This document shows positions 23,772 through 33,726 of a stretch of 33,726 bases of DNA, piece after piece (positions within the stretch are counted from its first letter, which is position 1; each line of letters starts with the position of its first letter). The position numbers were made by a program, and so were the translations under genes. The DNA comes from a gamma proteobacterium L18 (GTDB lineage Bacteria; Pseudomonadota; Gammaproteobacteria; Pseudomonadales; Pseudomonadaceae). The notes under the pieces were generated by a model. The model was not told the DNA's origin. It ran no database searches and saw only the letters and a list, made by a program, of their open reading frames with translations. The DNA is taken from the NCBI GenBank assembly GCA_000497835.1, contig KI547168.1, positions 447,440 through 481,165 on the forward strand. Direction: 5' to 3'.

Positions 23772-24212
23772 TCAACGAATCAGGGAGAGGCTGTGCAGCG
23801 GGTGTTCCAGGTAATCATCAACGCACTGCAGCAACAGCTCGCTGCGCCAGCGCGCCTTCTGCTCGATGATCTCATCGCGGGTCAGCCACTGGGGGCCGAT
23901 GATGCCGTGGTCCAGGGTGCGCTCCGGGTCGTGGTGCAGCGGCTTGCCGGCAAAGCACACCCGTTGGTATGTCACGCCATTGCTGGGCGCGGTGTACAGG
24001 TAGATGCCAATCACACCGGTGAGCTCGACGTCGTAGCCGGTTTCTTCCAGGGTTTCGCGGATGGCGGCCTCGATCAGGCTTTCATCGGGCTCCAGGTGCC
24101 CGGCGGGCTGGTTGAGCACGGCGCGGCCGCCTTTGAGTTCTTCCACCAGCAGAAAGCGGCCGTTGTCTTCGATGACGGTAGCGACGGTGACGTGGGGGAT
24201 CCATGGGCGCAT
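23772..24212 (-). CDS. nudJ: NUDIX hydrolase, NudJ-like phosphatase
   Basis: NudJ-type enzymes hydrolyse nucleoside di- and triphosphates and, in E. coli, the thiamine precursor HMP-PP. The 146-residue product is one Nudix domain. The Nudix box spans residues 38-60, with Gly38, Glu44, Arg52-Glu53, Glu56-Glu57 and Gly59 all present (LEPDESLIEAAIRETLEETG). A very strong AAGGAGG ribosome binding site lies 5 nt before the ATG, which fixes the start. It leads the nudJ-mnmA-hflD-purB cluster, but a REP doublet is inserted 8 nt after its stop. The substrate is inferred from synteny with E. coli. Confidence 0.9.
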   Translation of the reverse strand: MRPWIPHVTVATVIEDNGRFLLVEELKGGRAVLNQPAGHLEPDESLIEAAIRETLEETGYDVELTGVIGIYLYTAPSNGVTYQRVCFAGKPLHHDPERTLDHGIIGPQWLTRDEIIEQKARWRSELLLQCVDDYLEHPLHSLSLIR

Positions 24213-24266
24213 AGGGCCCTCCTTTTGGTCGGGAGCTTTGAGCTGCGCGTTGTCGTGTTGTGGCTA

Positions 24267-24301
24267 CTTGCAGCTTACGGCTTGCAGCTTGCAGCTTTCA
24301 G
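24267..24301. repeat. Short tandem heptamer array (CTTGCAG)
   Basis: Five head-to-tail 7-bp units (CTTGCAG, CTTACGG, CTTGCAG, CTTGCAG, CTTTCAG) lie between nudJ and the idh terminator. The array is non-coding. Such runs are a familiar sight in pseudomonad intergenic DNA; no function is evident. Confidence 0.7.
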
Positions 24302-24303
24302 CT

Positions 24304-24335
24304 AAAACAAAGCCCCGGCACGGGCCGGGGCTTTG
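24304..24335 (-). terminator. Rho-independent terminator of idh
   Basis: On the minus strand CAAAGCCCCGGC and GCCGGGGCTTTG form a 12-bp perfect stem with a 4-nt loop, followed by TTTT. It starts 17 nt after the idh stop codon. Confidence 0.93.
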
Positions 24336-24351
24336 TGTGTTGCAGGCTAGC

Positions 24352-26658
<2,307 letters not shown>

Positions 26659-26821
26659 TCAATGAGCCGAAAGTCGAGGATTCGTCGCGATGATGTTGGA
26701 TGCATCAGTAGAGCGTCAAGCGACCGAGTTGCGGTACAACCAGGCCTTTTCAAGCGTTTTCAAAGGCTTGGTGTCTGGTTGCAGACGCCTCGGCCCCCGG
26801 TGACTCGATGGTCACTGCGAC

Positions 26822-26830
26822 AGTATACCA
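26822..26830 (-). promoter_or_regulatory. Candidate extended -10 promoter of idh
   Basis: On the minus strand TGG-TATACT makes an extended -10 element (5 of 6 in the hexamer); the -35 region is poor. The start near 26815 would give a leader of about 235 nt to idh. No convincing promoter for the divergent icd was found in 26581-26956, apart from a weak TTGCGG-N16-TACGCT at 26885-26912. Confidence 0.4.
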
Positions 26831-26956
26831 CTGGTCATGGGCGATAAATGATGCAGTTGGGCAGATTCACCTGATCATGTGCCGGTTGCGGTCCCGGGCA
26901 GGTGGGTTACGCTCAGGGGTAGCCAGGATGTTCAACCCACAAAAACGGAGTCCAGC

Positions 26957-28213
<1,257 letters not shown>

Positions 28214-28225
28214 TCGCAAGCAACA

Positions 28226-28254
28226 AAAAAACCGGCCGTCCTGGCCGGTTTTTT
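28226..28254 (+). terminator. Terminator of icd
   Basis: CCGGCC and GGCCGG pair around GTCCT, extended by A6/T6 flanks to a 12-bp stem, with the T-run on the plus strand. It lies 12 nt after the icd stop. Because of the A-run on the other side it could also stop transcripts coming from cspD. Confidence 0.92.
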
Positions 28255-28261
28255 CATGGTG

Positions 28262-28456
28262 GTATTGTGGTGCCTGTTTCCAGGGCAGAGCCCTGTCCTA
28301 CACCGTTTGCGGCAGTGGTGTCAGTCAAGCAAAGCGTACCGCTTTTGCGGCTTACAGGTGAGCCTGCCATGCATCCAGAGCTGTGCGCTTTGCTTTCCTG
28401 ACACACATTGCCAAAAATGGTGTAGGACAGGGCTCTGCCCTGGAAACAGGCAATAC
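28262..28456. repeat. 195-bp inverted-repeat element between icd and cspD
   Basis: Arms beginning GTATTG at both ends hold a perfectly inverted stretch of about 33 bp (GCCTGTTTCCAGGGCAGAGC to CCTGTCCTACACC). They then continue at lower identity through TGTCA and AAGCAAAGCG, so each arm is about 75 bp; the left arm has an extra TGGTG after GTATTG. The core hairpin is CAGGGC-AGA-GCCCTG, the A/T-paired version of the CCGGGC-AGA-GCCCGG core at 15559. The element begins 8 nt after the icd terminator and ends 3 nt before the cspD stop, filling the convergent junction completely. Confidence 0.85.
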
Positions 28457-28459
28457 AAC

Positions 28460-28717
28460 CTAGGCAGTTACATGCTGCGCAGGCTGCGAAGCAGCGTGCT
28501 GTGCAGGGCTATCAGTGGCAGCGGAAATGTCGACGGCGTGCAGGCCCTTGGGGCCCTGGATGATTTCGAATTTGACGGGCTGGCCGGCCTTGAGGGTCTT
28601 GTAGCCATCCATCTTGATGGCCGAGTAGTGGGCGAACAGGTCTTCGCTTTTGCCCTCTTCAACGATGAAGCCATAGCCTTTGGCGTTGTTGAACCACTTG
28701 ACCTTACCGTTTGCCAT
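28460..28717 (-). CDS. cspD: Cold-shock-domain protein CspD
   Basis: CspD is a single-stranded nucleic-acid-binding protein; in E. coli it is made in stationary phase and inhibits replication. The 85-residue product is one cold-shock domain with RNP1 KGYGFI at 13-18 and RNP2 LFAHYS at 27-32, then a short Ala/Gln/His-rich tail ([16 protein letters not shown]). The ATG giving [10 protein letters not shown] is preferred because GAGG lies 9 nt before it; an ATG two codons upstream leaves only 3 nt from the same site. It is divergent from clpS, as in many gammaproteobacteria. A promoter candidate lies about 115 nt before the start. Confidence 0.92.
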   Translation of the reverse strand: MANGKVKWFNNAKGYGFIVEEGKSEDLFAHYSAIKMDGYKTLKAGQPVKFEIIQGPKGLHAVDISAATDSPAQHAASQPAQHVTA

Positions 28718-28838
28718 GCTCATATCCCTCTGCAAAGGACTCCATCTCTGGAGTATCATCCACTTCATCCGGCATTCGGACCGATCAAAAAATTTGGTTG
28801 ACTGCGCGGACCTTTATTCCCCAATGTGGGTTCTATTG

Positions 28839-28866
28839 TTTGTAACACCGTTTTGCCGATAGTCAA
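28839..28866 (-). promoter_or_regulatory. Candidate cspD promoter in the cspD-clpS divergent region
   Basis: On the minus strand TTGACT (-35, 5 of 6) and TACAAA (-10, 4 of 6) are 16 nt apart, giving a leader of about 115 nt to cspD. On the plus strand TTGTTT-N16-GATAGT (28836-28863) overlaps it and could serve clpS, so the two promoters may compete. Both are pattern matches only. Confidence 0.4.
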
Positions 28867-28945
28867 GGTCATGCGGCGGCCGAGCTTACAGTCGGTCACA
28901 AGGTCAACACACAACCCTATTCGCTCAACCATGAACCTTCTTTCC

Positions 28946-29308
28946 ATGCATGCAATCAGCCAGATTCGACTAACATTCAATCAGGATCGCCCGCAATCGC
29001 ATGAGGACGATGCAGCGGGCGTGGCCATACAGGAGGCCAAGCCGGCCCTGAAGGCGCCACCCATGTATAAGGTGGTTTTGTTTAACGATGACTACACACC
29101 GATGGATTTCGTCGTCGAAGTGCTCGAGGTGTTTTTCAACCTTAACCGCGAGCTGGCGACCAAGGTCATGCTCGCCGTCCACACGGAAGGGCGAGCCGTA
29201 TGTGGATTGTTCACCCGCGACATCGCCGAGACAAAGGCCATGCAGGTCAATCAGTACGCCAGGGAAAGCCAGCATCCGCTACTCTGTGAAATCGAGAAGG
29301 ACGGTTAA
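28946..29308 (+). CDS. clpS: ATP-dependent Clp protease adaptor ClpS
   Basis: ClpS binds proteins with destabilising N-terminal residues and delivers them to ClpAP, the N-degron pathway. The 120-residue product has the hydrophobic pocket motif [14 protein letters not shown] at 47-60 (Asn47 and Asp48-Asp49), Met75 in [12 protein letters not shown] and His79, all expected for N-residue recognition. The flexible N-terminal 35-residue extension, which engages ClpA, is present. The ATG giving [12 protein letters not shown] matches pseudomonad homologues; an ATG five codons upstream is possible, since neither has a clear ribosome binding site. It is 30 nt upstream of clpA, forming the usual clpSA pair. 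Confidence 0.94.
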   Translation: MHAISQIRLTFNQDRPQSHEDDAAGVAIQEAKPALKAPPMYKVVLFNDDYTPMDFVVEVLEVFFNLNRELATKVMLAVHTEGRAVCGLFTRDIAETKAMQVNQYARESQHPLLCEIEKDG

Positions 29309-29338
29309 TCGCCGACCACTTGGGTATGAGGTGAAGCT

Positions 29339-31609
29339 ATGTTAAACCGCGAGCTCGAAGTCACCCTCAATCTCGCCTTCAAGGAGGCGCGTTCCAAACG
29401 TCATGAGTTCATGACCGTGGAACACCTCCTGTTGGCATTATTGGATAATGAGGCCGCCGCCACCGTTTTGCGCGCTTGTGGCGCAAACCTCGACAAACTC
29501 AAGCACGACTTGCAGGAGTTCATCGACTCCACCACGCCGCTGATCCCCGTCCACGACGAGGACCGCGAAACCCAGCCAACCCTGGGCTTCCAGCGTGTGC
29601 TGCAACGTGCTGTCTTCCACGTGCAGAGCTCGGGCAAGCGTGAAGTCACCGGCGCCAATGTGCTGGTCGCCATCTTCAGTGAACAGGAAAGCCAGGCTGT
29701 GTTCCTGCTGAAACAGCAGAGCGTGGCCCGCATCGATGTGGTCAATTACATCGCCCACGGCATCTCCAAAGTGCCTGGGCACGGTGATCATTCCGAGGGT
29801 GAGCAGGAAATGCAGGACGACGAGGGCGGTGAGTCTTCTTCTTCAGGCAACCCGCTGGACGCCTACGCCAGCAACCTCAACGAACTCGCACGCCAGGGCC
29901 GCATCGACCCGCTGGTAGGTCGCGAGCACGAAGTGGAGCGCGTGGCGCAGATCCTTGCGCGTCGCCGCAAGAACAACCCGCTGCTGGTGGGTGAGGCTGG
30001 CGTGGGCAAGACCGCCATCGCCGAAGGCCTGGCTAAACGCATCGTCGACAGCCAGGTGCCCGACCTGCTGGCCAACAGCGTCGTCTATTCCCTCGACCTG
30101 GGCGCCTTGCTGGCCGGTACCAAATACCGCGGCGACTTCGAGAAGCGCTTCAAGGCGCTGCTCGGCGAGCTGAAAAAACGCCCGCAGGCCATCCTGTTCA
30201 TCGACGAGATCCACACCATCATCGGTGCCGGTGCGGCGTCGGGCGGGGTGATGGACGCCTCCAACCTGCTCAAGCCGCTGCTGTCTTCGGGTGATATCCG
30301 TTGCATCGGCAGCACCACGTTCCAGGAATTCCGCGGTATTTTCGAGAAAGACCGTGCCCTGGCGCGGCGCTTCCAGAAAGTGGACGTCAGCGAGCCGTCG
30401 GTGGAAGACACCATCGGCATCCTGCGCGGCCTGAAAGGGCGCTTTGAACAGCACCACAACATCGAGTACAGCGACGAGGCCCTGCGTGCGGCCGCCGAGC
30501 TGGCCTCGCGCTACATCAATGACCGTCACATGCCCGACAAGGCCATCGACGTGATTGACGAAGCCGGTGCCTACCAGCGCCTGCAACCGGTGGAAAGCCG
30601 GGTCAAGCGCATCGAAGTGCCCCAGGTCGAAGACATCGTCGCCAAGATCGCGCGCATTCCGCCAAAACACGTCACCAGTTCCGACAAGGAGCTCCTGCGT
30701 AACCTGGAGCGCGACCTGAAACTGACCGTGTTCGGTCAGGATGCGGCCATCGATTCGCTCGCCACCGCCATCAAGCTGTCGCGTGCGGGCCTGAAGTCAC
30801 CGGACAAGCCCGTCGGTTCCTTCCTGTTCGCCGGCCCCACCGGCGTGGGCAAGACCGAAGCCGCTCGTCAGCTGGCCAAGGCGCTGGGTGTTGAGCTGGT
30901 GCGCTTCGACATGTCGGAATACATGGAGCGTCATACCGTGTCCCGTCTGATCGGCGCGCCTCCGGGCTACGTCGGTTTCGATCAGGGCGGCCTGCTGACC
31001 GAGGCCATCACCAAGCAACCGCACTGCGTGCTGCTGCTCGATGAAATCGAGAAGGCCCACCCGGAAGTCTTCAACCTGCTGCTGCAGGTGATGGACCACG
31101 GGACCCTGACCGACAACAACGGGCGCAAGGCAGACTTCCGCAACGTGATCCTGATCATGACCACCAACGCCGGTGCCGAGACGGCGGCGCGTGCTTCGAT
31201 TGGCTTCACGCACCAGGACCACTCGTCCGATGCCATGGAAGTGATCAAGAAAAGCTTCACGCCGGAGTTCCGCAACCGTCTGGACACCATCATCCAGTTC
31301 GGCCGCCTCAGCCACGAGACGATCAAAAGCGTGGTCGACAAGTTCCTCACCGAACTGCAGGCCCAGCTGGAAGACAAGCGTGTGCTGCTGGAGGTCTCGG
31401 ACGCGGCGCGCAGCTGGCTGGCAGCCGGTGGCTACGACGCCACCATGGGTGCCCGGCCGATGGCGCGGCTTATCCAGGACAAGATCAAACGGCCGCTGGC
31501 CGAGGAGATCCTGTTCGGCGAGCTGGCCGAACATGGCGGCGTGGTGCACATCGATGTGAAGGACGGCGAGATGACCTTCGACTTTGAAACCACGGCGGAG
31601 ATGGCTTAA
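29339..31609 (+). CDS. clpA: ATP-dependent Clp protease ATP-binding subunit ClpA
   Basis: ClpA is the hexameric AAA+ unfoldase that feeds substrates into ClpP. The 756-residue product has the N-terminal Clp repeat domain at about 1-145. An acidic Glu/Asp/Ser-rich linker follows at 152-170. The first AAA+ module has Walker A GEAGVGKT at 218-225 and Walker B ILFIDE at 285-290. The second has Walker A GPTGVGKT at 499-506 and Walker B VLLLDE near 564-569. The ClpP-docking loop is IGF at 621-623. GAGG lies 7-9 nt before the ATG. It is co-transcribed with clpS and converges on infA across a REP doublet. Confidence 0.97.
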   Translation: MLNRELEVTLNLAFKEARSKRHEFMTVEHLLLALLDNEAAATVLRACGANLDKLKHDLQEFIDSTTPLIPVHDEDRETQPTLGFQRVLQRAVFHVQSSGKREVTGANVLVAIFSEQESQAVFLLKQQSVARIDVVNYIAHGISKVPGHGDHSEGEQEMQDDEGGESSSSGNPLDAYASNLNELARQGRIDPLVGREHEVERVAQILARRRKNNPLLVGEAGVGKTAIAEGLAKRIVDSQVPDLLANSVVYSLDLGALLAGTKYRGDFEKRFKALLGELKKRPQAILFIDEIHTIIGAGAASGGVMDASNLLKPLLSSGDIRCIGSTTFQEFRGIFEKDRALARRFQKVDVSEPSVEDTIGILRGLKGRFEQHHNIEYSDEALRAAAELASRYINDRHMPDKAIDVIDEAGAYQRLQPVESRVKRIEVPQVEDIVAKIARIPPKHVTSSDKELLRNLERDLKLTVFGQDAAIDSLATAIKLSRAGLKSPDKPVGSFLFAGPTGVGKTEAARQLAKALGVELVRFDMSEYMERHTVSRLIGAPPGYVGFDQGGLLTEAITKQPHCVLLLDEIEKAHPEVFNLLLQVMDHGTLTDNNGRKADFRNVILIMTTNAGAETAARASIGFTHQDHSSDAMEVIKKSFTPEFRNRLDTIIQFGRLSHETIKSVVDKFLTELQAQLEDKRVLLEVSDAARSWLAAGGYDATMGARPMARLIQDKIKRPLAEEILFGELAEHGGVVHIDVKDGEMTFDFETTAEMA

Positions 31610-31650
31610 CCGCGTGTGGGGGTAGGGTTTGTTCGGGGTGGTGTGCTTTC

Positions 31651-31741
31651 GGGCCTCATCGCGAGCAAGCTTTGCTCCCACAGTGTTGAACAGTCTTCAG
31701 GTGTACACCTGTGGGAGCAAAGCTTGCTCGCGATGAGGCCC
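31651..31741. repeat. REP doublet (REPIN) between clpA and infA
   Basis: Positions 31651-31683 and 31709-31741 are perfect 33-bp inverted copies (GGGCCTCATCGCGAGCAAGC then TTTGCTCCCACAG). The spacer is 25 nt, the same length as in the doublet at 23662, and it again contains GTGTACAC, here next to the right arm. It fills the convergent clpA-infA junction ahead of the infA terminator. No separate clpA terminator is seen, so the doublet may act as one. Confidence 0.9.
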
Positions 31742-31773
31742 TCAAGGCCACTCTACAAAACCATCGCCCACAC

Positions 31774-31802
31774 AAAAACGCCCGGCACATGCCGGGCGTT
31801 TT
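31774..31802 (-). terminator. Terminator of infA, probably bidirectional
   Basis: AAAACGCCCGGC and GCCGGGCGTTTT form a 12-bp perfect stem with a 4-nt loop, with T residues on both strands' 3' sides. It lies 12 nt after the infA stop and could also end clpA transcripts. Confidence 0.92.
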
Positions 31803-31814
31803 CGTTTGTGTCGC

Positions 31815-32033
31815 TTAGCGAGCGCGGTAGGTGATGCGCCCTTTGCTCAAATCGTAGGGCGTCAATTCAACACGCACCTTGTCGCCGGTCAGAATACGAA
31901 TGTAGTTCTTGCGCATCTTCCCGGAGATATGCGCGGTTACGACGTGCCCATTTTCCAACTCCACGCGAAACATGGTGTTTGGCAGGGTGTCGACGACAGT
32001 GCCTTCCATTTCGAAGCTGTCTTCTTTCGACAT
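31815..32033 (-). CDS. infA: Translation initiation factor IF-1
   Basis: IF-1 binds the A site of the 30S subunit during initiation. The 72-residue product is a single OB-fold domain, [20 protein letters not shown] at the start and [20 protein letters not shown] at the end, nearly identical to other gammaproteobacterial IF-1. The ATG giving MSKED was chosen; the open frame runs 22 residues further upstream without family similarity. It is convergent with clpA and lies 100 nt after bpt. Confidence 0.96.
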
Positions 32034-32133
32034 GCAGTAAAGCCCTCGGTGTCCAGTTAATGGCCCGGTGCAACTGCGCCAGGCAAAAGCGGCGTGCATT
32101 GTGCCTGAAAAAGGGGCGTAACGCCAAGACCCT

Positions 32134-32841
32134 TCAGTTGAGTGTTACCCAGCGCTGGTTTATAAGCAGCTCAATGGGGCGGTATTGGGTCTTGTAACTC
32201 ATTTTTTTGCAGTTTTTGATCCAGTACCCCAGGTACACCGCGTCCAGTTGCAGGCGCAGGGCCTCGCCGATCTGCCACAAAATGGCGAAACGGCCCAGGC
32301 TGCGGCGCTCCTCTGAAGGCTCGTAGAAGGTGTAGACGGCCGACAGGCCGTTGGGCAGCAGGTCGGTGACCGCCACGGCCAGCAGTTGGCCTTCGCGGCG
32401 GAATTCATAGAAGCGCGAGAAGGGCAGGTCGCGTACCAGGAAGGTCGAGAATTGATCGCGGCTGGGCGGGAACATGTCGCCGTCGGCGTGGCGCTGTTCG
32501 ATGTAGCGCTGGTACAGGTCGAAGTATTCTTCGCTGAACGCCGGCTTGGTGGCGGTCACCGTCAGGTCGGCGTTGCGTTTGACGATGCGCTTCTGTTGGC
32601 GGTTGGGGCTGAAGCTGGCCGCCGGGATGCGCGCCGGCACGCAGGCGTTGCAGCGCTGGCAGTGGGGGCGGTAGAGGTGATCGCCGCTGCGCCGGAACCC
32701 CATTTCCGAGAGGTCGGCGTAGACGTGCACGTCCATCGGCTGGCTGGGGTCCAGGAACAGGGTGGTGGCCTGTTCGTCAGGCAGGTAGCTGCACGAATGG
32801 GGTTGAGTGGCATAGAACTTCAACCGCGCCAACTCAGTCAT
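32134..32841 (-). CDS. bpt: Aspartate/glutamate leucyltransferase (Bpt, ATE-like)
   Basis: Bpt transfers leucine from charged tRNA to N-terminal Asp or Glu of proteins, making them ClpS substrates. The 235-residue product has the N-terminal cysteine-containing region ([22 protein letters not shown]), the [14 protein letters not shown] motif and the ATE C-terminal domain ([20 protein letters not shown] then [15 protein letters not shown]). The ATG giving [10 protein letters not shown] has GAGGG 8 nt before it; a TTG two codons upstream is not needed. It follows aat by 57 nt and is probably co-transcribed with it. Leu rather than Arg transfer is taken from the bacterial Bpt family. Confidence 0.93.
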
Positions 32842-32898
32842 GATCAACCCTCGGATCGAAACCTTTGAATAAGTGTAAGCCAGGCATGACCAACTCGC

Positions 32899-33579
32899 CT
32901 AGCAAACCCAGGTCGCGTTGCCGGGTTGGTCCAGGTAGGTGCGCAGGTGCCAGGCGAAGTCCTCGCGGCTGATGGAGCGCGCGCCCAGGCTCATCAAGTG
33001 TTCGGTGGGCATCTGGCAGTCGATCAGGGCAAAGCCTGCGGCCTGCAGGTGTTGCACCAGGGTGGCGAAGCCGACCTTGGAGGCGTTGTTGGCGTGGCTG
33101 AACATCGACTCGCCGAAAAACAGCCGACCCATGGCCAGGCCGTACAGGCCACCCACCAGTTGCTCGCCGTCCCAGACCTCGACCGAGTGGGCCAGGCCAC
33201 GCTGGTGCAGTTCAATGTAGGCGGCCTGCATGCTGTCGGTGATCCACGTGCCGTCGGCGTAGGCGCGGGGGCCGGCGCAGGCGCGGATCACGGCGGCAAA
33301 GTCCTGGTCGAAGGTGACGCGGTAGCGCTGCTGGCGGATGACTTTGGCCAGGCTGCGCGACACGTGCAGCTCGGCGGGGAACAACACCGTGCGCGGGTCG
33401 GGTGACCACCACAGGATGGGCTGGCCGTCCTGGTACCAGGGGAAGCAGCCATGGCGGTAGGCCTGCACCAGGCGCTCGGCGCTCAGGTCGCCGCCGGCGG
33501 CCAGCAAGCCGTTGGGGTCGCGCAGGGCCTTGTCCAGGGGCGGGAAGGTCAGCTCGTTCTTCTTCAACCAGGTCAGCAT
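32899..33579 (-). CDS. aat: Leucyl/phenylalanyl-tRNA-protein transferase
   Basis: Aat adds leucine or phenylalanine to N-terminal Lys or Arg, creating primary N-degrons for ClpS-ClpAP. The 226-residue product has [20 protein letters not shown] at the N-terminus. It continues with [60 protein letters not shown] and [14 protein letters not shown], the standard motif order. The ATG giving [10 protein letters not shown] was chosen as in other pseudomonads; an ATG three codons upstream is also possible. It lies upstream of bpt and downstream of a GGGCAGAGCCC-family repeat. Confidence 0.95.
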   Translation of the reverse strand: MLTWLKKNELTFPPLDKALRDPNGLLAAGGDLSAERLVQAYRHGCFPWYQDGQPILWWSPDPRTVLFPAELHVSRSLAKVIRQQRYRVTFDQDFAAVIRACAGPRAYADGTWITDSMQAAYIELHQRGLAHSVEVWDGEQLVGGLYGLAMGRLFFGESMFSHANNASKVGFATLVQHLQAAGFALIDCQMPTEHLMSLGARSISREDFAWHLRTYLDQPGNATWVC

Positions 33580-33630
33580 GGGTTCCATCTGGGCAGGGGA
33601 GGGGAGGGCGGTTTGGTTGGGTGGTGGGGC

Positions 33631-33726
33631 GTTCCAGGGCAGAGCCCTGTCCTACACCGTTCGCGGCAGTGGTGTCAGGCACGCAAAGCGGTCCGCTTTT
33701 GATGGATACCCGATGGACCTGCGGAG
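33631..33726. repeat. Partial GGGCAGAGCCC-family repeat at the right edge
   Basis: TTCCAGGGCAGAGCCCTGTC and the following CTACACCGTTCGCGGCAGTG closely match the left arm of the element at 28262-28456, and the similarity continues through TGTCA, GCAAAGCG and CCGCTTTTG towards the window end. The copy carries the CAGGGC-AGA-GCCCTG core. Whether an inverted second arm follows cannot be seen. It lies about 50 nt upstream of aat. Confidence 0.75.

Overview
The window reads as chromosomal core DNA of a Pseudomonas, most likely of the fluorescens/putida side of the genus. This rests on protein identity and order (a nuoA-N operon with fused nuoCD, then aceA, roxA-purB-hflD-mnmA-nudJ, divergent idh/icd, cspD, clpSA, infA, bpt, aat), on high GC content, and on REP-type palindromes carrying CTGTGGGAGC and GCTCGCGATGAGG. 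No prophage, insertion sequence, CRISPR array, tRNA or rRNA was seen. All 29 genes are intact.

Layout. Positions 145-15079 (minus strand) hold the complete 13-gene operon for the proton-pumping NADH:quinone oxidoreductase (complex I), ending in a strong terminator at 94-130. Positions 15080-15896 are gene-free but dense in signals: a sigma70 promoter, a Fur-like box, an ANR-like site correctly spaced from a -10 element, a 58-nt G-tract cluster and a 224-bp inverted-repeat element. Isocitrate lyase (aceA) follows, with a promoter about 400 nt upstream next to a TGTAGT/ACTACA palindrome that resembles a carbon-control operator. Then come an orphan secretin-like periplasmic protein, a GNAT acetyltransferase, the ribosomal oxygenase roxA, purB, hflD, mnmA and nudJ. 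Monomeric NADP-isocitrate dehydrogenase (idh, minus) and dimeric isocitrate dehydrogenase (icd, plus) are divergent from a shared 376-bp region. The right end holds cspD, divergent clpS-clpA, then infA, bpt and aat on the minus strand.

Function. Three enzymes that compete for or consume isocitrate (AceA, Idh, Icd) lie within 13 kb, next to the respiratory complex that reoxidises NADH. ClpS, ClpA and the two aminoacyl transferases Bpt and Aat make a compact N-degron proteolysis locus. mnmA, infA and roxA serve translation.

The non-coding DNA is the more unusual part. Two palindromic repeat families sit almost only at operon ends and convergent junctions. One family (GGGCAGAGCCC core, with compensatory base changes) occurs at 1-68, 15559-15782, 28262-28456 and 33631-33726. 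The other is REP doublets at 23662-23764 and 31651-31741, with a divergent relative at 18583-18682. I found no convincing new multi-gene system. The best leads are the regulatory stack before nuoA, the aceA operator and long leader, the orphan mini-secretin and the GGGCAGAGCCC repeat family.
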